Of a stretch of 36,347 bases of DNA, positions 21,344 to 30,779 are shown one piece after another. The translations under genes and the position numbers were made by a program. Where the stretch lies: assembly GCF_000338295.1 (NCBI RefSeq), contig NZ_ANMO01000203.1:1-36347 (forward strand), read 5' to 3'. This DNA comes from Rhodopirellula europaea 6C (GTDB lineage: Bacteria > Planctomycetota > Planctomycetia > Pirellulales > Pirellulaceae). The notes below the pieces were generated by a model. The model searched no databases. It was not told where the DNA came from and saw nothing but the letters and a program-made list of their open reading frames with translations. Within the stretch, counting starts at the first letter, position 1. Every line of letters begins with the position of its first letter.

Positions 21344-22682
21344 AAACTTTGGACGCAACCTAACAATCGATCCGGCAAGGTTCTGCTGTCCACGAACCGA
21401 GGCGGAGCTGCTCCATTTTCTTGATGACAACCGTTGCTCAAACATTCGGGTAATTGGTCGGCTGCATTCCTGGAGCCAAGTTCTTCAGGCCCATGATGCG
21501 GTCATCGATATGAGACACTTCGATTCGGTTGAGTTGGATCGGTCCGGGGAGGAATGGGCGGTTCGAGTAGGTGCGGGCTGCCAAATCAAGAAAGTGCTAG
21601 AGTCTCTGCAGTCACACGGCTTGACACTCCCAACGCTTGGTTTGATCGATGAGCAATCGGTTGCAGGGGCGATCGCAACAGGCACACATGGCTCAGGACG
21701 CCAGAGTCTGTCGCACTTTGTTCGCGCGATTCGCATAGCTTCGTTTTCAGGCGACCAGCGCAACGCAAAAGTTGATTGGATCCAGGCTAACGAGTCACCA
21801 CGTTTGCGAGCAGCTCGGTGTTCTTTGGGATGCTTGGGTGTGGTCACCGAGATCGAATTGCCCGTTCGGAAACAATACTCCATCGAAGAACATCTACAGA
21901 GATACGAGACCCTTGAAGAGGTTATTGCACAGGAGGCGGACTACCCATTGCAACAGTTCTATTTCGTTCCTTGGAAGTGGGACTACTTCGCGCAACATCG
22001 AGTAGAAACCGATCAAAAACGAAGTTGGCACGCGTCTCTCTATCGTTGGTTTTGGGCGTTGGGAATGGACACCATTTTTCACGTCATTGTCTGCCTGTTG
22101 GCGAGATGGCTACCCCGCCGATGCACCGCGTTCGCCTACCAGAAGTTAATTCCGCAATTGATTCCTAGAAACTGGAAAGTGGTAGACCGGTCCGACCGTC
22201 AATTAACGATGCAGCACGAGCGGTTCCGACACATCGAAGTCGAGTTGTTTGTTCCGGGCAAACACCTCAAAGGCTCGCTTCACGCGGCTCGTGAACTCTT
22301 AATGTCCTACGCAGCGAAGCCGGGCCTTGAGAATTACACTCACCATTATCCAATCTGTGTTCGTCGAGTCCTGCAGGACGATACGCTCATCTCACCCGCC
22401 TCAGGCGGTAACGAGCCGTGGTATACCCTCAGCTTCATCAGCTACGCCCGACCGGCGGAGCGAGAGAGCTTTGAAGCCTTTGCAACGGAACTTGTACAGA
22501 CGATGGGGGAACAGTTTGCTGCGAGACCTCATTGGGGAAAATTCTGCCCACTCACTTTCGATTCGGTCAACCATCTTTACCCGCAGTGGGACGACTTTGC
22601 TGCGATTGTGCAGATGAATGGTGCAGGAGATTCATTCGCGAACGCTTGGTTGCAGGGGCTGCTAAACCAAACGCAATCGTGA
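21336..22682 (+). CDS. FAD-binding aldonolactone-oxidase-like protein
   Basis: The 448-residue protein fits the VAO/PCMH flavoprotein fold with a C-terminal ALO-type domain. The N-terminal FAD-binding part includes RVIGRLHSWSQ (residues 38-48), where His44 corresponds to the histidine that carries FAD covalently in gulonolactone and alditol oxidases, then GAGCQIKKVLESLQSHGLTLP and VAGAIATGTHGSG (residues 109-121), which contacts the flavin pyrophosphate. The C-terminal half contains a HIEVELFVPG strand and ends with a PHWGKFCPLTFD segment like the PHWGK motif of ALO-family enzymes. It would oxidise a sugar alcohol, aldonolactone or similar polyol with oxygen or another acceptor. It has no signal peptide. 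It overlaps the upstream secreted protein gene by 8 nt. Confidence 0.85.
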   Translation: MIRNFGRNLTIDPARFCCPRTEAELLHFLDDNRCSNIRVIGRLHSWSQVLQAHDAVIDMRHFDSVELDRSGEEWAVRVGAGCQIKKVLESLQSHGLTLPTLGLIDEQSVAGAIATGTHGSGRQSLSHFVRAIRIASFSGDQRNAKVDWIQANESPRLRAARCSLGCLGVVTEIELPVRKQYSIEEHLQRYETLEEVIAQEADYPLQQFYFVPWKWDYFAQHRVETDQKRSWHASLYRWFWALGMDTIFHVIVCLLARWLPRRCTAFAYQKLIPQLIPRNWKVVDRSDRQLTMQHERFRHIEVELFVPGKHLKGSLHAARELLMSYAAKPGLENYTHHYPICVRRVLQDDTLISPASGGNEPWYTLSFISYARPAERESFEAFATELVQTMGEQFAARPHWGKFCPLTFDSVNHLYPQWDDFAAIVQMNGAGDSFANAWLQGLLNQTQS

Positions 22683-22740
22683 TCAGAATCTCCAACGCAG
22701 TTCAAGCGGTGCCATTGTGACTAGTCAAAATCAAGCCTAA

Positions 22741-22989
22741 TCCGCCACGAGGGAATCATCAGGTTTCCAGTTCGCCATCGCAGGCAGGATTGATTTTCTG
22801 AATGCGGATCATTGGGATGAGGTAAAGCAACGCGTCACGGCGCGCCCCGGCACGTCCTTGAACTTACGTCCAAGGATCTTTGCTACCGATAGCCGTGGCT
22901 TTTTGCTTGCCACTGTCGATGGAATTCCGCATTCCGATCCTTCAACAAAAAACGATCTGCATTTGATTCGGATTCCCGCTGATCAGTAA
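22741..22989 (+). pseudogene. Open frame without start codon, probable gene fragment
   Basis: From a TAA at 22738 the frame is open for 82 codons to TAA 22987 but contains no ATG or other convincing start. The translation looks like genuine protein: FAIAGRIDFLNADHWDEVKQ, then LRPRIFATDSRGFLLATV and LHLIRIPADQ. No family is recognised. It is most simply the 3' remnant of a gene whose front was lost in the space after the FAD-oxidase gene. Confidence 0.35.
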
Positions 22990-22991
22990 AA

Positions 22992-24662
22992 CTAGTCCGG
23001 GACGGCCTCTTTGGTCCAAGTGATGTTGTAGCGTGTTTGTCCCTTTTCATCGACGAACCACTGACGCCAGATCTCGCGATAAGCGTGTCGATGCGTTCCA
23101 AACACGCGGTTATCGCTGATACGCAGTTGACCTCGTCGATTGCGGAATCTTGGCAAACGTGGAGACTCTTCGGTCGTGTTGTGTCGAGCGAAAAACGTCA
23201 TGTTCTCCGGCAAGTCAATGAACTGGCCACGAAACTGGCTTTCGCCACCTTCGTTCCTACCAACAACGGTGATTGGGTACTTTCCATCAGCCACCTGCCT
23301 CTTGAATTCCGCGTCGTAGTCGCTGCTCGACATCCATGGGGTCCATTCAGCCGGCACCCAAGTTGTGGTGTCCGGCGCTTCCGCTACCGTCGTGGCCGCA
23401 TCATTCTCGCTCGAATCCTTCTGATTGATCGTGGTCCGGTGCATCCAAAGTGAAGGGAAATACGAGAACTCGTCGCTCTCCTGTGATGTTCCGACAACGA
23501 CAATCTGCCCATTGTCGCGGCCGAGATAGATTGGCTGGATCGGGGCTTGATCATTGGGCGGTACATCGGGGAAACGACTCACTCGAGTTCCTGTCTCGGA
23601 ATCGTAAACACTGATTGTTCTTTCATCGGCCACCGCAACAAGATCCCGACCGGCGGAGAACTCGACCTTCAAGACCCGCCAGGACGCACCGCCATCGGTG
23701 CGAGTAGGGAGCGTTGCTGTTTTCTTGCCGGTCCGCGTATTCCAGATCTCAACGCTTGAAGGGAACGCGAACACCACTCTCTCCGCATCGTCGCTGATGG
23801 CCAGGGGATGAATCCGTGGAAGCGCAGGAATTGCGTTTGCTTCAGATCTACCGGTTCGCATATCGAGCACGAAAATGGACCTTCCCTCATTCTTCGCTTC
23901 CGGTGTCGTAGCACCATTGTTGCCAATCAGAATCAATTGATTTCCGTCGATGCTGAAAGCCAAAGCCCTCTGATTCTCGAGAAACGGTTCCGAGTTATGC
24001 ATCTTGATTGGCAAACCGGTTTGCAAGTCAACGACACACGTTCGAAAAGACCGCGTATTGTCTCGACTGGATTGAGTTACAGTGAACGCGACAGACGATC
24101 CGTTGGGGTGCCAAACTGCTTTGGTCGGTCGCGAGGCGAAATGAAGCGGCAGATTAAGCAAAGGCCGGGTCGCCACCATCCGACTCTCTGAAATTGAATA
24201 GATGTCGGCAATCAATTGGTATCTCCCACGAGTATCCGTTCGCAGTAGGTAAATTCGATCTTCAGTTCCAAACGCATCGTCATACCGGCGTCGTTTAATC
24301 TCAGCGACTCGGATGCCTTCCCCGGACAACACCGAAACGCGATCGACGGTGACTTCGTCCCCGTTCAGATTCAATAGATACAGCGACTCACTGTTTGCCG
24401 GCCACCACCAACGCAATGTGCTGTCACCGGGCATCATCAACGCAGAAGCGACATTCTGACTGCTTTGGTCGGGAAGCTGTAACGTGAGCTTGCCGTGGGA
24501 TTGAATATCCAACTCTTCGAATTCGGCACGAGTTCTCAATGCTTGTTTTTGACGCACTTGACCAGCGTTCCAAGCGAGCCCGCCGATTGTCATCGCAATC
24601 AAGCAAGTGGTCGCGATAAGAAAGACAGCAACATCACGCCAGCCATTGTCCGTCCGACTCAT
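22992..24662 (-). CDS. Membrane-anchored WD40/beta-propeller-like protein
   Basis: The frame is open to 24929, but ATG 24662 is chosen because it overlaps the stop of the upstream gene (ATGA) and places a transmembrane segment (VAVFLIATTCLIAMTIGGLAW) near residue 10-30; the extra upstream residues are antisense-like. The roughly 556-residue product has a long extracytoplasmic region of repeated strands typical of WD40/propeller blades: VWHPNGSSVAFTVTQ, ALAFSIDGNQLILIGNNG, LAISDDAERVVFAFPSSVEI-W, LVAVADERTISVYDSETG. It ends with a basic 60-residue tail. It probably acts as a protein-interaction scaffold at the membrane. Its partner is likely the co-transcribed membrane protein. No enzymatic motif is seen. 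Confidence 0.75.
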   Translation of the reverse strand: MSRTDNGWRDVAVFLIATTCLIAMTIGGLAWNAGQVRQKQALRTRAEFEELDIQSHGKLTLQLPDQSSQNVASALMMPGDSTLRWWWPANSESLYLLNLNGDEVTVDRVSVLSGEGIRVAEIKRRRYDDAFGTEDRIYLLRTDTRGRYQLIADIYSISESRMVATRPLLNLPLHFASRPTKAVWHPNGSSVAFTVTQSSRDNTRSFRTCVVDLQTGLPIKMHNSEPFLENQRALAFSIDGNQLILIGNNGATTPEAKNEGRSIFVLDMRTGRSEANAIPALPRIHPLAISDDAERVVFAFPSSVEIWNTRTGKKTATLPTRTDGGASWRVLKVEFSAGRDLVAVADERTISVYDSETGTRVSRFPDVPPNDQAPIQPIYLGRDNGQIVVVGTSQESDEFSYFPSLWMHRTTINQKDSSENDAATTVAEAPDTTTWVPAEWTPWMSSSDYDAEFKRQVADGKYPITVVGRNEGGESQFRGQFIDLPENMTFFARHNTTEESPRLPRFRNRRGQLRISDNRVFGTHRHAYREIWRQWFVDEKGQTRYNITWTKEAVPD

Positions 24663-25774
24663 GCTGAAGCTCCGTTTGGCTTTTGACTTCGCATGCCGAT
24701 CATCTGCTTGACCAGATACGGCGCACGCCAAAACAATACCAGTGTGGCGACGAACTGCATCCAAAACAGTGGCCAGACACCCGCAGAGACTCGAATGAAG
24801 GGGGCAAACACATTGCCGCCACGCGGCCAATCGGGCAAAATGTAGATCATCACAATGACCATAAGCTGGCTCAGCCCGAAAAACTGAAAACGCCGCTGGA
24901 AAAACGGAAGCAAAATGAACTGAATCCAAAACGCCATCACGACTGAATCAGGCTCCACTTGGTAAGGTCCAAAGACATCACGTCCCACTGGCCACGATTG
25001 GCTGGCGACCAAACCCCAAACGAAGAACTGAACTACGAGGTAAACAGGAACTCTCCACCACCAATTCAAGCTTCGCATCTCCGACATCGTTGAGGCCTTG
25101 GAGGGCTTTGGAGGATCGGCAACGGAGACAGAGCCTGCCAATGTCGATTCGGTCGCGGGAGTCAATTTCATTGGCGGTGCTTCGCGGTCACCTACTCGCA
25201 GAATGACCCCACCAAAAATGATTCCCAAGGCCATCGCGACGACAAGAACGCCGATGACGACCGGACTGATCAACGCGAATCCCATCGAGGCCGCGCCGAT
25301 CCCCGCCAACACAATGTTCGCCGTCAGGATGGCGACCGCGATCGCGCTGGCGACCAACAGCACCCGATCCGGTTCCCGGACACACTTCGTCCAGCGAAGA
25401 ACCAGGACGACGAACCCTGCAAAGAACAATCCGCTGGTAAACCGCCAAAGCGTCGCGGCGAAGTGTACTTCAACGCTGTGCTCAGCTTCGATCGGCGCCA
25501 GCGGCCAGCGAACCGCTGTGGGAAGACCGCCGGACGAGCGAGGCGGATTCCAGATCGGGGCTGAACTTGTGAACGGGTTTCCAGATCCCGTAATTCCGAA
25601 AGCCCCATTGGTTTGCCACTGCTCACTGCCCGTATCGTAGTGATGACTCTTGCCGGTCCAAATCGGAAACAGCAAGCAAATCAATAGCCAGCCCCAAACA
25701 ACTATCAAATAGGCTCGTCGGACCATGCGTACCCGAAGCCCTTCTCTCTTCTCCATTTGAGAAACTGCGGTCAT
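24659..25774 (-). CDS. Hypothetical polytopic membrane protein
   Basis: The 371-residue protein has about eight hydrophobic segments: one near residues 20-38, a group at 108-200 (FFAGFVVLVLRW, VASAIAVAILTANIVLAGIG, VVIGVLVVAMALGIIFGGVIL), then a 50-residue polar loop, and four more at 238-355. A periplasmic loop of about 65 residues follows the first helix. No transporter or enzyme motif is recognised. It is the first gene of a two-gene minus-strand unit and overlaps the beta-propeller gene by 4 nt. ATG at 25774 or the internal ATG at residue 7 could be the start. Confidence 0.65.
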   Translation of the reverse strand: MTAVSQMEKREGLRVRMVRRAYLIVVWGWLLICLLFPIWTGKSHHYDTGSEQWQTNGAFGITGSGNPFTSSAPIWNPPRSSGGLPTAVRWPLAPIEAEHSVEVHFAATLWRFTSGLFFAGFVVLVLRWTKCVREPDRVLLVASAIAVAILTANIVLAGIGAASMGFALISPVVIGVLVVAMALGIIFGGVILRVGDREAPPMKLTPATESTLAGSVSVADPPKPSKASTMSEMRSLNWWWRVPVYLVVQFFVWGLVASQSWPVGRDVFGPYQVEPDSVVMAFWIQFILLPFFQRRFQFFGLSQLMVIVMIYILPDWPRGGNVFAPFIRVSAGVWPLFWMQFVATLVLFWRAPYLVKQMIGMRSQKPNGASA

Positions 25775-26235
25775 GGAATTTCAGCCTTCAAGAATCGACG
25801 ACAAAATGTTCTGTTCTTGATCAGAGCCCCCAGGCAGCAGCACACAGCGCTTTCGCATGACATTTCTCACGGATCGCCGGTGTCGTCTACATCCTGCACC
25901 GCGTCAATCCCTTCGCCTGACGGAACGGCAGCAAGATCCAATCGCCCAGGCAAATCTGCCCCGACGGTTCCAGCGGGCCTGGCGTTGTTCTGCGATCACC
26001 AATTCGATTGATGAATGACAACTGAGTCGCCTCTACGAAAGTGGACTAGGAATTGGTTGAGGGGCAGGGCGATTACGCAACACGGGGTGATCTGCGATAG
26101 AGGGTAGGGAGATACTGAAAAATAACTTCCCGGTTCAGCGAAAGTGATTTGTTTTGTAGTTGTATTTAGAGGGAGCGTCGTCGGCCTTGATGAAGTTGCC
26201 GTAGATGAAGTACTCGCTAGTGCTTCCGGAACGAT
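25775..26235. other. Stretch without a supportable intact gene
   Basis: This stretch continues into the IS630-like remnant. Upstream of the membrane protein I see no clear promoter. A minus frame (25996-26520) is open through it, but only its middle part (26245-26343) has recognisable homology, so the rest is probably decayed element DNA. Confidence 0.4.
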
Positions 26236-26349
26236 TTTGTGCAGCTTGAGCCCAAGGTCGCCTTCAAAGCCGACCATCGTCGCGATCATCTTCACCAGTG
26301 TTTCACTGCAGTGAGTGTTTAGACTGTCCATCACGAACCGGTCGGTTGC
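26236..26349 (-). pseudogene. IS630-like transposase remnant (DDE region)
   Basis: In the minus frame, DRFVMDSLNTHCSETLVKM followed by IATMVGFEGDLG matches the stretch around the second catalytic Asp of IS630-family transposases (pattern VxDNLNTHxSExLVxxxA..CGI...DLG). The Asp is kept (VMD). Flanking sequence is not recognisable in any one frame, which indicates frameshifts and decay. The size of the original element and its ends cannot be seen. Confidence 0.6.
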
Positions 26350-26782
26350 ATTTTCTCGACAATCGCATCGGTTACTTCTAGAAGTCGCTGCAGGGTGGAA
26401 GTGAGAATTTCGGGTCGAAAGTGCGGACAACTGCGCCGCCGCATGGATGAAGACCGCCGAGTGTGATGCCTGGAATTTTGCTGAAGAGCGATTTAGGAAG
26501 ACGCAGGGGATGTTGGACAAGCCGGGACTCGACGCATCCGATGCCGGAATTGCCTACGCTTTGGCCATGGTGGCCCAAACGGAAATTTTGTCACCCTGAC
26601 AAAATGATCAACGGTTGGTGCACTGAATCAACACCGGGCCCGGCGTAGTGGATCGCGGCGTCTTTCCGAGAATCACCATGTCATTTGTCCAACATCCGAC
26701 TTTTCGGGAGAGAGATAGTAAATCACACCCTCATCCGGAGATAGCCAAGTCGAAGGATGGCCAATTCACCGGGAATGGAGAG
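26350..26782. other. Upstream region of the DUF1552 operon, no gene
   Basis: No recognisable gene. It probably contains the rest of the decayed IS630-like element and the promoter of the operon that starts at 26783. A frame upstream of 26783 is open from 26648 but its translation has no signal-peptide or family character. Confidence 0.4.
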
Positions 26783-28054
26783 ATGAAACCACTCGACCGA
26801 AGACAATTGTTGCGTGGAACTGGAGCCATCGTGGCTCTGCCATTCCTGGAGTCCTTGGTGGCACCAAAAGCTGCGCATGCCGCAGAACGCTCGGCAGAAT
26901 CATCGATGCGGATGGTTTGCATTGGGCTCGAATATGGGCTCTACCCAAACGACTTTTTTCCTGAGCAAACCGGTCGCAATTACGACTTGCCTCGTTTGTT
27001 GTCTCCGTTGGCGGATTTGAAGAACGACTTCACCGTCTTCTCGGATTTGGATCATCCGGGCATCACAGGCGGGCACCAGTCGACGCACACGTTTCTGTCT
27101 GGCATTCGATCAGATCAAGCGAAGCAGTATCCGGAAGGAAACGTCACCGTTGATCAGCGGGCAGCCGAATTTGTCGGTGCGCAGACGCGTTATCAGTCTT
27201 TGCAAGTTGGGCTAGGCGGTGGAGGCGTTTCCTGGACGCGGAACGGCGTCGAGATTCCAGCGATTACGCGACTGCGAACGATGTTCGACGCTTTGTTTCT
27301 GGAAACACCTGAGTCGAAACGGAAGCGACAAGCCAGCGAGTTTGCCGTTAACCGAAGCATTCTGGATGTTGTTGGTGAAGATGCGGCGGCGCTCAGAAAG
27401 CGAATCAATGTCAGTGACTCGACGAAACTCGATGAGTACTTCACGTCGATACGGCAAGTCGAAAAGCGACTGGAACAATCAGAGGCTTGGCTCGACAAAC
27501 CAAAGCCGAAGACGAACTACAAGCTGCCAAAGCAACTACCGACCAGCTTCACCGAGGAGGTTGCGTTGTTCTATGACTTGATGAAGCTGGCATTGCAAAC
27601 CGATTCGACTCGTGTGTTGTCCATGGCCATTCACGGATGGACCGGCGATTCGGGACTGGCGGGAATCACAAAAGGCTATCACGACCTTTCGCACCACGGT
27701 CGCGATGAATCAAAACTGCAGCAACTCGGCGTCATTGAGCAATTCCACACATCGCAACTCGGGCGGTTCTTGAACGGACTAAAGCAATCACAGGTCTCCG
27801 ATGATGCATCGTTGCTTGACCGAACGATGGTGCTGATGGGCAGTGGCCTTGGGAATGCGAGTTCTCATTCCAATCGCAAGTTGCCTCTTCTGCTGGCCGG
27901 CGGTGGGTTTCGACACGGCGAGCACAAAGCGTACCCGGCTGAGGGAGGCCGCCAGACGCCGGCCTGCAATTTGTATCTGTCAATGCTGCAGCGATTTGGC
28001 GTGGAAACCGATCGGTTTGGGACTAGCACGGGAACGCTGGAGGGGCTGAGATGA
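26783..28054 (+). CDS. DUF1552 domain protein with Tat-type signal
   Basis: ATG 26783 is chosen over the upstream frame start (26648) because it is followed directly by a twin-arginine signal: DRRQLLRGTGAIVALPFLE, then cleavage after AAHA. The mature 390-residue protein matches DUF1552 (PF07586): GLEYGLYPNDFFPE, FTVFSDLDHPG, GGHQSTHTFLSG, SVDQ-like spacing at NVTVDQRAAEFVG, HLSHHG-type YHDLSHHGRD, and the end MGSGLGNASSHSNRKLPLLL. DUF1552 proteins are exported and regularly encoded beside planctomycete DUF1587/DUF1592 cytochromes; their enzymatic role is unknown. Its stop overlaps the next start (ATGATGA). The fold resembles alkaline-phosphatase/sulfatase-like proteins, which is inference. 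Confidence 0.92.
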   Translation: MKPLDRRQLLRGTGAIVALPFLESLVAPKAAHAAERSAESSMRMVCIGLEYGLYPNDFFPEQTGRNYDLPRLLSPLADLKNDFTVFSDLDHPGITGGHQSTHTFLSGIRSDQAKQYPEGNVTVDQRAAEFVGAQTRYQSLQVGLGGGGVSWTRNGVEIPAITRLRTMFDALFLETPESKRKRQASEFAVNRSILDVVGEDAAALRKRINVSDSTKLDEYFTSIRQVEKRLEQSEAWLDKPKPKTNYKLPKQLPTSFTEEVALFYDLMKLALQTDSTRVLSMAIHGWTGDSGLAGITKGYHDLSHHGRDESKLQQLGVIEQFHTSQLGRFLNGLKQSQVSDDASLLDRTMVLMGSGLGNASSHSNRKLPLLLAGGGFRHGEHKAYPAEGGRQTPACNLYLSMLQRFGVETDRFGTSTGTLEGLR

Positions 28055-29826
28055 TGAGTCGCGTTGGATCAAAACAGGCTGGTGGCCTGTTCTACGTGGT
28101 TTTGTCTGCCTGGGCACTGGCACCAAGTACAACCCTCGCCGTCGAAGCCAAGTTTGACACAAAGGCCTACGTGCAAACCCACTGCATTCGCTGCCACGGT
28201 GGGGAAGAACAGAATGCGGATCGACGATTCGATCGTCTTGGTGCTGAACCTTCGGACCATCAGACTGCCGATCGTCACTCCGCAGAGCAATGGCAGGAGA
28301 TCCTGGACGTCATCAATCTCGGTGAGATGCCTCCCGAGGATGAGCCACAACCAACTGCCGAAGAGACCAAGCGATTTGTCGCCACGGTTACGCGTCAACT
28401 TGAAGCGGCTCGTGAAGCCCTCGCGACTCGCGGTCAGGAAAGCTTTCGACGACTCAACCGATACGAGTATCGAAACACGATTCGCGATCTTCTTGGCATC
28501 AACATGGACTCGTTCGATCCGACAACATCATTCCCAGCGGACGATCGAGTCGACGGTTTCGACAACATCGGCGAGAGCTTGGTGCTGTCGGATTATCTAC
28601 TGCAGTGCTATCTGGAAGCAGCGTCTCGGAGCGTTGACAAAGCAGTTCAATCACGAGAGGTCGTCGCACCCATCAACAAAGTGCTCCGAGCCAAAGATTT
28701 CAGCAATCGAAAGTTCCTATTCCGTCCCGAGCAACGCTTCATCGTCAATCCAACGGGCGACTATGTCGATGTCGCGCACAGCGATCCATCTCTGGCAAGG
28801 CTGCATGCCAAGAGATTTCGCGGTGTTCCGGCGGATGGGTATTACACCATTCGCGTCCAGGCCGAAGGTGTCCATCGCGAACACCCATATCCGCCTGGCA
28901 CTTTGCGAGTCGATCGCGACGAGCCGATCAAAATGCAAATTATCGCATCGAACCCGAAAGTGGCTCCTCCGGGAACAGGACAGAACTCTTCGGACCGCAT
29001 CGTGGCAACCGTTTCGCTGGCCGACCACCAATCCAAGGTCTACGAATTCCGTACGTGGATGGACAAGGAATTCGTTCCAGTCATTCGCTACGCCAACGGG
29101 CCGATCAATTTCCGGACATCCTTGGTGAAACTGGTTAGGAAGTATCATCCTGAAACAAAAACGAGCAACTGGCTCGATGTCTTTTCGACCGAGCCTTCCG
29201 AAAACCTCGATGTCTGGATGTCTGACGCCTACCAGGGGCCTCGGATGCGAATCCATCAGATGGAGATTGCTGGGCCGGAACCCAAAGACGAAACAAAGCC
29301 GGATTGGTTCTCGGTTGCGCGAGAACGATCGCTTGAACCGTTCATGTTTCGTGCGTTTCGCCGACAGCCCCTCGATTCGGAAGTCGCTCGGTACGAGTCC
29401 TTTTTCCAATCACGTATGTCCGCTGGCGATTCAGAAGAGACCGCTTTTCTGACCACTTGTAAAGCGATCCTATGTTCGCCGAGTTTTCTGTATGTGGAAA
29501 CTCCTCCTGACGCAGCCCAAAGTGACAACCGTGCGTTCCAGCTCGCGTCCCGACTGTCCTACTTTCTGTGGAGCTCGATGCCGGATGAACAGTTGTTTCG
29601 CGCTGCTGCCGGCGGAAATCTCAGCGAACCGGAAACGCTGCTCGCCCAGACTCGTCGCATGCTGCGAGATCCGCGAGCGGAAGCATTCATCGAGAATTTC
29701 ACGAACAGTTGGCTGCGTTTGAATGAACTCGGTTCACAATCCCCTTGCGGTCGAGTTACTCATGACCTCGTCCACTACGAAGAATCTCAGCTAGCATCAC
29801 AAACAATCGTTTACATCCAAGGCTAA
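28051..29826 (+). CDS. Planctomycete cytochrome with DUF1587/DUF1592/DUF1595, probably C-terminally truncated
   Basis: A signal peptide (to about residue 30) is followed by a haem c motif CIRCH (residues 45-49) and MPP (in LGEMPPEDEP) as possible axial Met. Then come DUF1587 (RLNRYEYRNTIRDLLGI...FPADDRVDGFDNIGE), a beta-rich middle region, DUF1595 (FRRQPLDSEVARY) and DUF1592 (ASRLSYFLWSSMPDEQLF...FIENFTNSWLRLNEL). Family members normally continue with DUF1588 and DUF1585 to about 750-900 residues. Here the frame ends after 591 with a divergent tail, so about 200 residues or more are missing. These exported proteins are thought to act with DUF1552 partners in an oxidative or glycan-related process. 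The truncation suggests partial loss of function. Confidence 0.88.
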   Translation: MMSRVGSKQAGGLFYVVLSAWALAPSTTLAVEAKFDTKAYVQTHCIRCHGGEEQNADRRFDRLGAEPSDHQTADRHSAEQWQEILDVINLGEMPPEDEPQPTAEETKRFVATVTRQLEAAREALATRGQESFRRLNRYEYRNTIRDLLGINMDSFDPTTSFPADDRVDGFDNIGESLVLSDYLLQCYLEAASRSVDKAVQSREVVAPINKVLRAKDFSNRKFLFRPEQRFIVNPTGDYVDVAHSDPSLARLHAKRFRGVPADGYYTIRVQAEGVHREHPYPPGTLRVDRDEPIKMQIIASNPKVAPPGTGQNSSDRIVATVSLADHQSKVYEFRTWMDKEFVPVIRYANGPINFRTSLVKLVRKYHPETKTSNWLDVFSTEPSENLDVWMSDAYQGPRMRIHQMEIAGPEPKDETKPDWFSVARERSLEPFMFRAFRRQPLDSEVARYESFFQSRMSAGDSEETAFLTTCKAILCSPSFLYVETPPDAAQSDNRAFQLASRLSYFLWSSMPDEQLFRAAAGGNLSEPETLLAQTRRMLRDPRAEAFIENFTNSWLRLNELGSQSPCGRVTHDLVHYEESQLASQTIVYIQG

Positions 29827-29834
29827 CGGATACC

Positions 29835-30779
29835 ATGAACACAGCTCTCCACCTGCCAATCTTCCGCAGCATCCTTGTTGCTTTTCTTTGCATCGTATCG
29901 GGCCTGCCTGCAATTTCGGATGACAAACCATCTCGTGCTGATGGCAAAACGGTCATCCCCGAAGCCACACTCGATCAACTCGAGCAAACCCTCGACGTGA
30001 CGTTCGCAAAGTACGGCGACCGAACATTGCAATTAGACATCTTTCGCCCCAAAGATGCGCCTGGAATGCTACCGGCAATCGTATGCATTCACGGCGGCGG
30101 TTGGGGAAGAGGATCCAAGATCCATCATCGTAAAGTCGCTCAAGCCCTGGCAGCCGAAGGCTACGTCACTGCGTCGATCGACTATCGATTAAGTGGCGAA
30201 GCAAAGTTCCCGGCCCATATCCACGACTGCAAAGCAGCCGTCCGGTTTCTGCGGGCCAATGCTAAGGGCTACGGTATCGACCCTGAACACATCGGAGCAA
30301 TCGGCCACTCCGCGGGCGGTCATCTGGCGGCGTTATTGGCGACGTCTGGCGGTGTTGCTGAGCTCGATGGTGCCGGTGGTAACGCAGAATTCAGCAGTAC
30401 GATCCAAGCGGTGGTTCCCATGGGAGGTCAAACAGATTTCATGTCGGAACGAAACCGCGAAAAATCGGCGAGCGCAGCGATCTGGCAAGCGTTTCTCGGC
30501 GGGTCGCAAGATGAAGTCCCAGAAGTTTATCGCCTCGCTTCACCACTGGCCCATCTCGACAAGAACGATCCACCCGTCTGGCTGATTACGGGCGAAAAAG
30601 ATGACCCGAGTACTCGCGCCGACTCGCTGCGTCAAAAGATGGACCAATTGAGCATTGAAAACGGCCTGACCATCATCAAAGACGCCCCGCACCCATTCAC
30701 CGTCAAACAAATCTGGTTTGATCAGATGATGGAAGCGGCGGTCCCGTTCTTCGATCGAACGCTGAAGGACCATCAATGA
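29835..30779 (+). CDS. Secreted alpha/beta-hydrolase (BD-FAE/esterase type)
   Basis: The 314-residue protein has a signal peptide (residues 1-27, ending near LPAIS). It carries the esterase-lipase features: HGGGW at 86-90 (oxyanion hole), a nucleophile elbow GHSAGG with Ser159, Asp256 or Asp257 in LITGEKDDPST, and His286 in DAPHPF. The order and spacing match the BD-FAE/acetyl-xylan-esterase-like family common in planctomycetes, often called esterase/lipase or carboxylesterase. It likely removes acyl groups from polysaccharides or other esters outside the cytoplasm. It follows the truncated cytochrome gene with a 8-nt gap and overlaps the sigma-factor start (ATGA). Confidence 0.9.
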   Translation: MNTALHLPIFRSILVAFLCIVSGLPAISDDKPSRADGKTVIPEATLDQLEQTLDVTFAKYGDRTLQLDIFRPKDAPGMLPAIVCIHGGGWGRGSKIHHRKVAQALAAEGYVTASIDYRLSGEAKFPAHIHDCKAAVRFLRANAKGYGIDPEHIGAIGHSAGGHLAALLATSGGVAELDGAGGNAEFSSTIQAVVPMGGQTDFMSERNREKSASAAIWQAFLGGSQDEVPEVYRLASPLAHLDKNDPPVWLITGEKDDPSTRADSLRQKMDQLSIENGLTIIKDAPHPFTVKQIWFDQMMEAAVPFFDRTLKDHQ

